Shown piece after piece: positions 61,314 through 64,000 of a DNA stretch of 64,000 nt. Both the position numbers and the translations under genes were made by a program. Within the stretch, counting starts at the first letter, position 1. Each line of letters opens with the position of its first letter. Source of the stretch: Saccharopolyspora thermophila (lineage in GTDB: Bacteria; Actinomycetota; Actinomycetes; Mycobacteriales; Pseudonocardiaceae); contig NZ_BMMT01000009.1 in NCBI RefSeq assembly GCF_014646075.1, positions 1-64,000 on the forward strand, in the 5' to 3' direction. The notes beneath the pieces are model-generated. The model did no database searches. It had not been told where the DNA came from and saw nothing but the letters and a program-made list of their open reading frames with translations.

Positions 61314-63338
61314 TCACACGCAGTCGCGCGGGATCCGCTCCTGCCAGTTCTGCGAGCGCACGCGGTTCTCGCCCTCGTAGGCGTCCAGCTGTGCGTGCAG
61401 CAGGAACTCGGTGGGCGTGGACCTCAGCACGGTGCGGGTGCGGGTGCGGACCGCCCACGTGCCGCGCCGGAAACCCATCTCCCAGTCGATCTCGCCGCAC
61501 ACCGAGTTGAAGTCGTCGTTGACCCAGCTGTAGCGCTCCCGCGCGCGCCGCGTCATCTCGAGGTCGATGTCGTCGATCCGCACCACGCCGAGATCCTTCA
61601 CCACGTTTAGCTCCGAGCGGTACTCGACCAGGTCCCGCGAGACCGTCCAGCGGTGCTCGGCGGGCCGGACCTGGGTGCTGGCCACCGGTGGCGTGCCCTC
61701 GGGCTCCGGGAACGGCGACTCGGGTAGCTCGTCGGGCTCCCGGATGGAGCGCACCGGCAGGATCAGCTCGCTGTCCTCCGGGTACACGGTCAGCCGCACC
61801 GGTTCGGGCGGCGGCCAGGCCAGCGGCCAGTAGGACGTCGACAGCGCCAGCCGGATCCGGTGCCTGGCCGGGAACGCCTGCGCGACGCCGTTGAGCTGCA
61901 CCCGCACCCGGTAGGTGGTGCCCGGCTCCAGCAGGGTCGGCTCGGCGTGCCCGTCGCGGTGGGTCAGGTTGAGCAGCCCGTAGCTGACGCGGGTGGCGCG
62001 GCCATCCGGCGCGACGTCGGACAACCGCGCGGCCAACATCGCCACCGGCCGGTCCACGGACAGGCTGATCTCGGCCACCGGACCGCCCAGGATCTCGCAG
62101 CGCTCAGCCAGCGGTTCGGTGTCGAACACCATCGCCCCGCCGTCCTCCTCACGCTGGTCGTAGGGCAGGTCGGGGGGCGCGTTGTAGGAGCACCACTTGC
62201 CGGCGAACTGACCCAGCGACAGCGGCGACTCCACCTCCAGCGGCCGTGAGGCGGGCTCGGTGCCGGGGCGGCCGATCAGGTTGTGGCCCAGCGGGCAGTG
62301 GATCCGCTCCATGTGTGGTGAGGGCCAGCCCGGTTCGCCGACCCAGCGACCGGGCCGCTCGTCGTAGGCCGTCGACGGCGGCATGCTCTCCTGCATCCAG
62401 ATGCACAGCATGGGTGCGTCCATGACGCCGTTGTCGACGTCCTTGAGCCAGTGGTCCCACCAGCGCACCAGTTCCTGCAGGAACCCGATCGCCGGGCCGG
62501 GCTGACCCAGGTGCGGGTACTTGTGCGACCACGGGCCGATCAGGCCCCGCCGCGGCACCGTGAGGCGCTCCATGAGCCGGAACACCGCGTTCGAGTACCC
62601 GTCGGCCCATCCGCTGGCGGCCAGCACCGGACAGGCGATGCTGCTGTAGTCCTCGCACACCGAGCCGTGCTCCCAGTAGGCGTCCCGGCGCTGGTGGTGC
62701 AACCACTTCGCCAACCACAGGCCGCTGTCGCGCATTCGCTGGTGCCACTGCTCACGCCAGCTCTCCCCGACCAGCGCCGGATCCGGCGGACAGGCGTTGT
62801 AGGCGAACATCGTCGAGGCCCACGACAGGTTGTCGCTGAGCAGGCACCCGCCCATGTAGTGCACGTCGTCGGCGTAGCGGTCGTCGCTGCAGCTCAGCGC
62901 GGCGATCGCGGCGAGGCTCGGCGGGCGGCGGGCGGCGACCTGCAGGGCGTTGAACCCGCCCCAGGAGATGCCCATCATGCCGGTGCGCCCGGTGCACCAG
63001 GGCTGCGCGGCCAGCCAGGCCAACACCTCCTCGGCGTCCCGCAGCTCCTGCTCCAGGTACTCGTCGGCGAGGACGCCCTCCGAGTCACCGCTGCCGCGCA
63101 GGTCCACGCGGGCGCAGGCGTAGCCGTGGCCGGCCAGGTAGGGGTGGTGGATCGAGTCGCGCCGCGCGGTGAGGTCGCGCTTGCGGTACGGGATGAACTC
63201 CAGGATCGCCGGCACCGGTTCGGTGTCGGAGGACACCGAGCGCCAGATGCGCGCCGCCAGCCGGGTGCCGTCGCCGAGCGGTATCCAGACGTGCTCCTCT
63301 TCCTTGATCTCGTTCGGCAGCGCGGTCACGATCCGCAT
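61314..63338 (-). CDS. CocE/NonD-type serine hydrolase (X-Pro dipeptidyl-peptidase family)
   Basis: 674 residues. The alpha/beta-hydrolase domain has the nucleophile S125 in MMGISWGGFNAL, an Asp in the VLAASGWADGYSNA region and a His in GPWSHKYPH. The C-terminal jelly-roll domain (about 330-550) and an extra C-terminal 100 residues follow. Such enzymes cleave acyl esters or Xaa-Pro peptides; no signal peptide is seen, so it is probably cytosolic. ATG 63338 follows GGAGTCATTCCG. Confidence 0.87.
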   Translation of the reverse strand: MRIVTALPNEIKEEEHVWIPLGDGTRLAARIWRSVSSDTEPVPAILEFIPYRKRDLTARRDSIHHPYLAGHGYACARVDLRGSGDSEGVLADEYLEQELRDAEEVLAWLAAQPWCTGRTGMMGISWGGFNALQVAARRPPSLAAIAALSCSDDRYADDVHYMGGCLLSDNLSWASTMFAYNACPPDPALVGESWREQWHQRMRDSGLWLAKWLHHQRRDAYWEHGSVCEDYSSIACPVLAASGWADGYSNAVFRLMERLTVPRRGLIGPWSHKYPHLGQPGPAIGFLQELVRWWDHWLKDVDNGVMDAPMLCIWMQESMPPSTAYDERPGRWVGEPGWPSPHMERIHCPLGHNLIGRPGTEPASRPLEVESPLSLGQFAGKWCSYNAPPDLPYDQREEDGGAMVFDTEPLAERCEILGGPVAEISLSVDRPVAMLAARLSDVAPDGRATRVSYGLLNLTHRDGHAEPTLLEPGTTYRVRVQLNGVAQAFPARHRIRLALSTSYWPLAWPPPEPVRLTVYPEDSELILPVRSIREPDELPESPFPEPEGTPPVASTQVRPAEHRWTVSRDLVEYRSELNVVKDLGVVRIDDIDLEMTRRARERYSWVNDDFNSVCGEIDWEMGFRRGTWAVRTRTRTVLRSTPTEFLLHAQLDAYEGENRVRSQNWQERIPRDCV

Positions 63339-63498
63339 CGGAATGACTCCAGACAGCAGCGGTCGCTCGTCATCGTCCACTGGGGACGAGCGCGGGGTGG
63401 GGCGGCGTGTGCACCCCTCTCACGTACCCGTTCCGATCGCCGCGTTAACCCGCCGCCACGACGGGTAGCCGGTGGACGTGCGGGAAGGAGGCCGGACG

Positions 63499-64000
63499 AT
63501 GGGGGACATGCCGAATACGGCCCCGGCGCAGCAGCAGGAAACGCCGGGCACGACCGGCCCGATGGAGCCGGCGCCGCGTGACGAGATGCGCGACTACGTC
63601 GGCGCCGGTCACCTGCAGGACAGAAAGGCACTGATCACCGGCGGTGACTCGGGCATCGGCCGGGCCGTGGCGGTGGCCTTCGCCAAGGAGGGCGCGGACG
63701 TTGCGATCGGCTACCTCGACGCCGCCGAGCAGGCCGACGCCGAGCACACCGCCGAGCTGGTGCGTGAGCAGGGCCGCGACTGCCACCTGTTCCGCGGCGA
63801 CGTCGCCGACGAGCAGTACTGCCGACGGCTGGTGGACGAGGCGGCCGAGCGGCTCGGCGGGCTGGACGTGCTGGTCAACCACGCGGGGACACAGGCGGCC
63901 AGCGACGATCTGACGGCCATCAGCACCGAGCAGTTCGACCGCACCTTCAGGGTCAACGTCTACGCGGTGTTCTGGCTGTGCCGGGCCGCGCTGCGCCACC
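63499..64000 (+). CDS. Short-chain dehydrogenase, cut by the window end
   Basis: 167 residues are visible; the gene continues past 64000. ATG 63499 follows AGGAGG. A 40-residue disordered N-terminal extension precedes the SDR motif ALITGGDSGIGRAVAVAFA and VLVNHAGTQ. The layout fits general-stress SDRs of the YhdF/YdaD type. It is divergent from the CocE-type gene. The catalytic YxxxK lies beyond the edge. Confidence 0.88.
   Translation, partial: MGDMPNTAPAQQQETPGTTGPMEPAPRDEMRDYVGAGHLQDRKALITGGDSGIGRAVAVAFAKEGADVAIGYLDAAEQADAEHTAELVREQGRDCHLFRGDVADEQYCRRLVDEAAERLGGLDVLVNHAGTQAASDDLTAISTEQFDRTFRVNVYAVFWLCRAALRH

Overview
The window is high-GC DNA, dense in GTG and TTG starts, ATGA/GTGA overlaps and TAnnnT -10 boxes. 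Several genes are typical of mycolata-related actinomycetes: an EspG/WXG/DUF3558 type VII secretion cassette, a Pup-like protein, LigD-type and DUF6292-type genes. I infer a member of the Pseudonocardiaceae or a close relative. No rRNA, tRNA or CRISPR array was seen.

Layout. 1-8831: tail of an unknown gene, a hairpin-rich leader, metY-metX (methionine), a SnoaL-like protein, a cytochrome P450, a frameshifted GH3 glycosidase, a phosphoesterase and an FHA protein. 8910-13700: a protein with a duplicated helical module, then an ESX-type cassette (EspG chaperone, PE-like protein, DUF3558 lipoprotein, WXG/PPE-like substrate). 13834-19974: an NCS1 permease, a 54-residue peptide with a duplicated 15-residue motif, a cupredoxin lipoprotein, a two-gene operon of a TIR-like protein plus a TPR protein, and a small membrane protein. 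20037-23751: a partner-switching set (SpoIIE-type phosphatase, STAS antagonist, RsbW-type kinase) and a zinc alcohol dehydrogenase. 23786-25275: a Pup-like protein 14 bp upstream of an ATP-grasp ligase.

25489-42781 is a large glycan locus. A minus-strand operon (pyruvyl transferase-like, GT2, GAF, two small membrane proteins), a second GT2 and a UDP-glucuronate-decarboxylase-like gene precede a plus-strand run of genes that mostly overlap. That run encodes a carbamoyltransferase, a GT2-GmhB fusion, two GT9 heptosyltransferase-like enzymes, two GT4-like enzymes, GmhA, HldE, an SDR, a degenerate UDP-glucose dehydrogenase and an intact one. Together GmhA, HldE and GmhB would make ADP-heptose, which the GT9 enzymes could transfer; carbamoylation and uronate or pentose units may decorate the product.

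42935-53228: small stress and envelope genes (DUF6292, ChaB, AI-2E-type exporter, hemerythrin, GlsB/YeaQ type), a LigD-like polymerase/phosphoesterase without a ligase domain, an orphan PqqB-like protein, an epimerase-like gene and a TPP enzyme. 53329-57480: a lower-GC PD-(D/E)XK-like gene with a frameshift, MaoC, a lipoate ligase-like protein, a secreted calcium-loop protein and a TnpB relic. 57574-61151 is a copper operon behind a CsoR-type operator (CopZ, secreted protein, CopA). The window ends with a CocE-type hydrolase and a truncated SDR gene.

Leading candidates for undescribed biology: the Pup/ATP-grasp pair, the TIR-like/TPR operon, the heptose locus in a presumed Gram-positive, and the duplicated-motif peptide. 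Two non-mobile genes carry single-base frameshifts, so sequencing error must be excluded before calling them broken.
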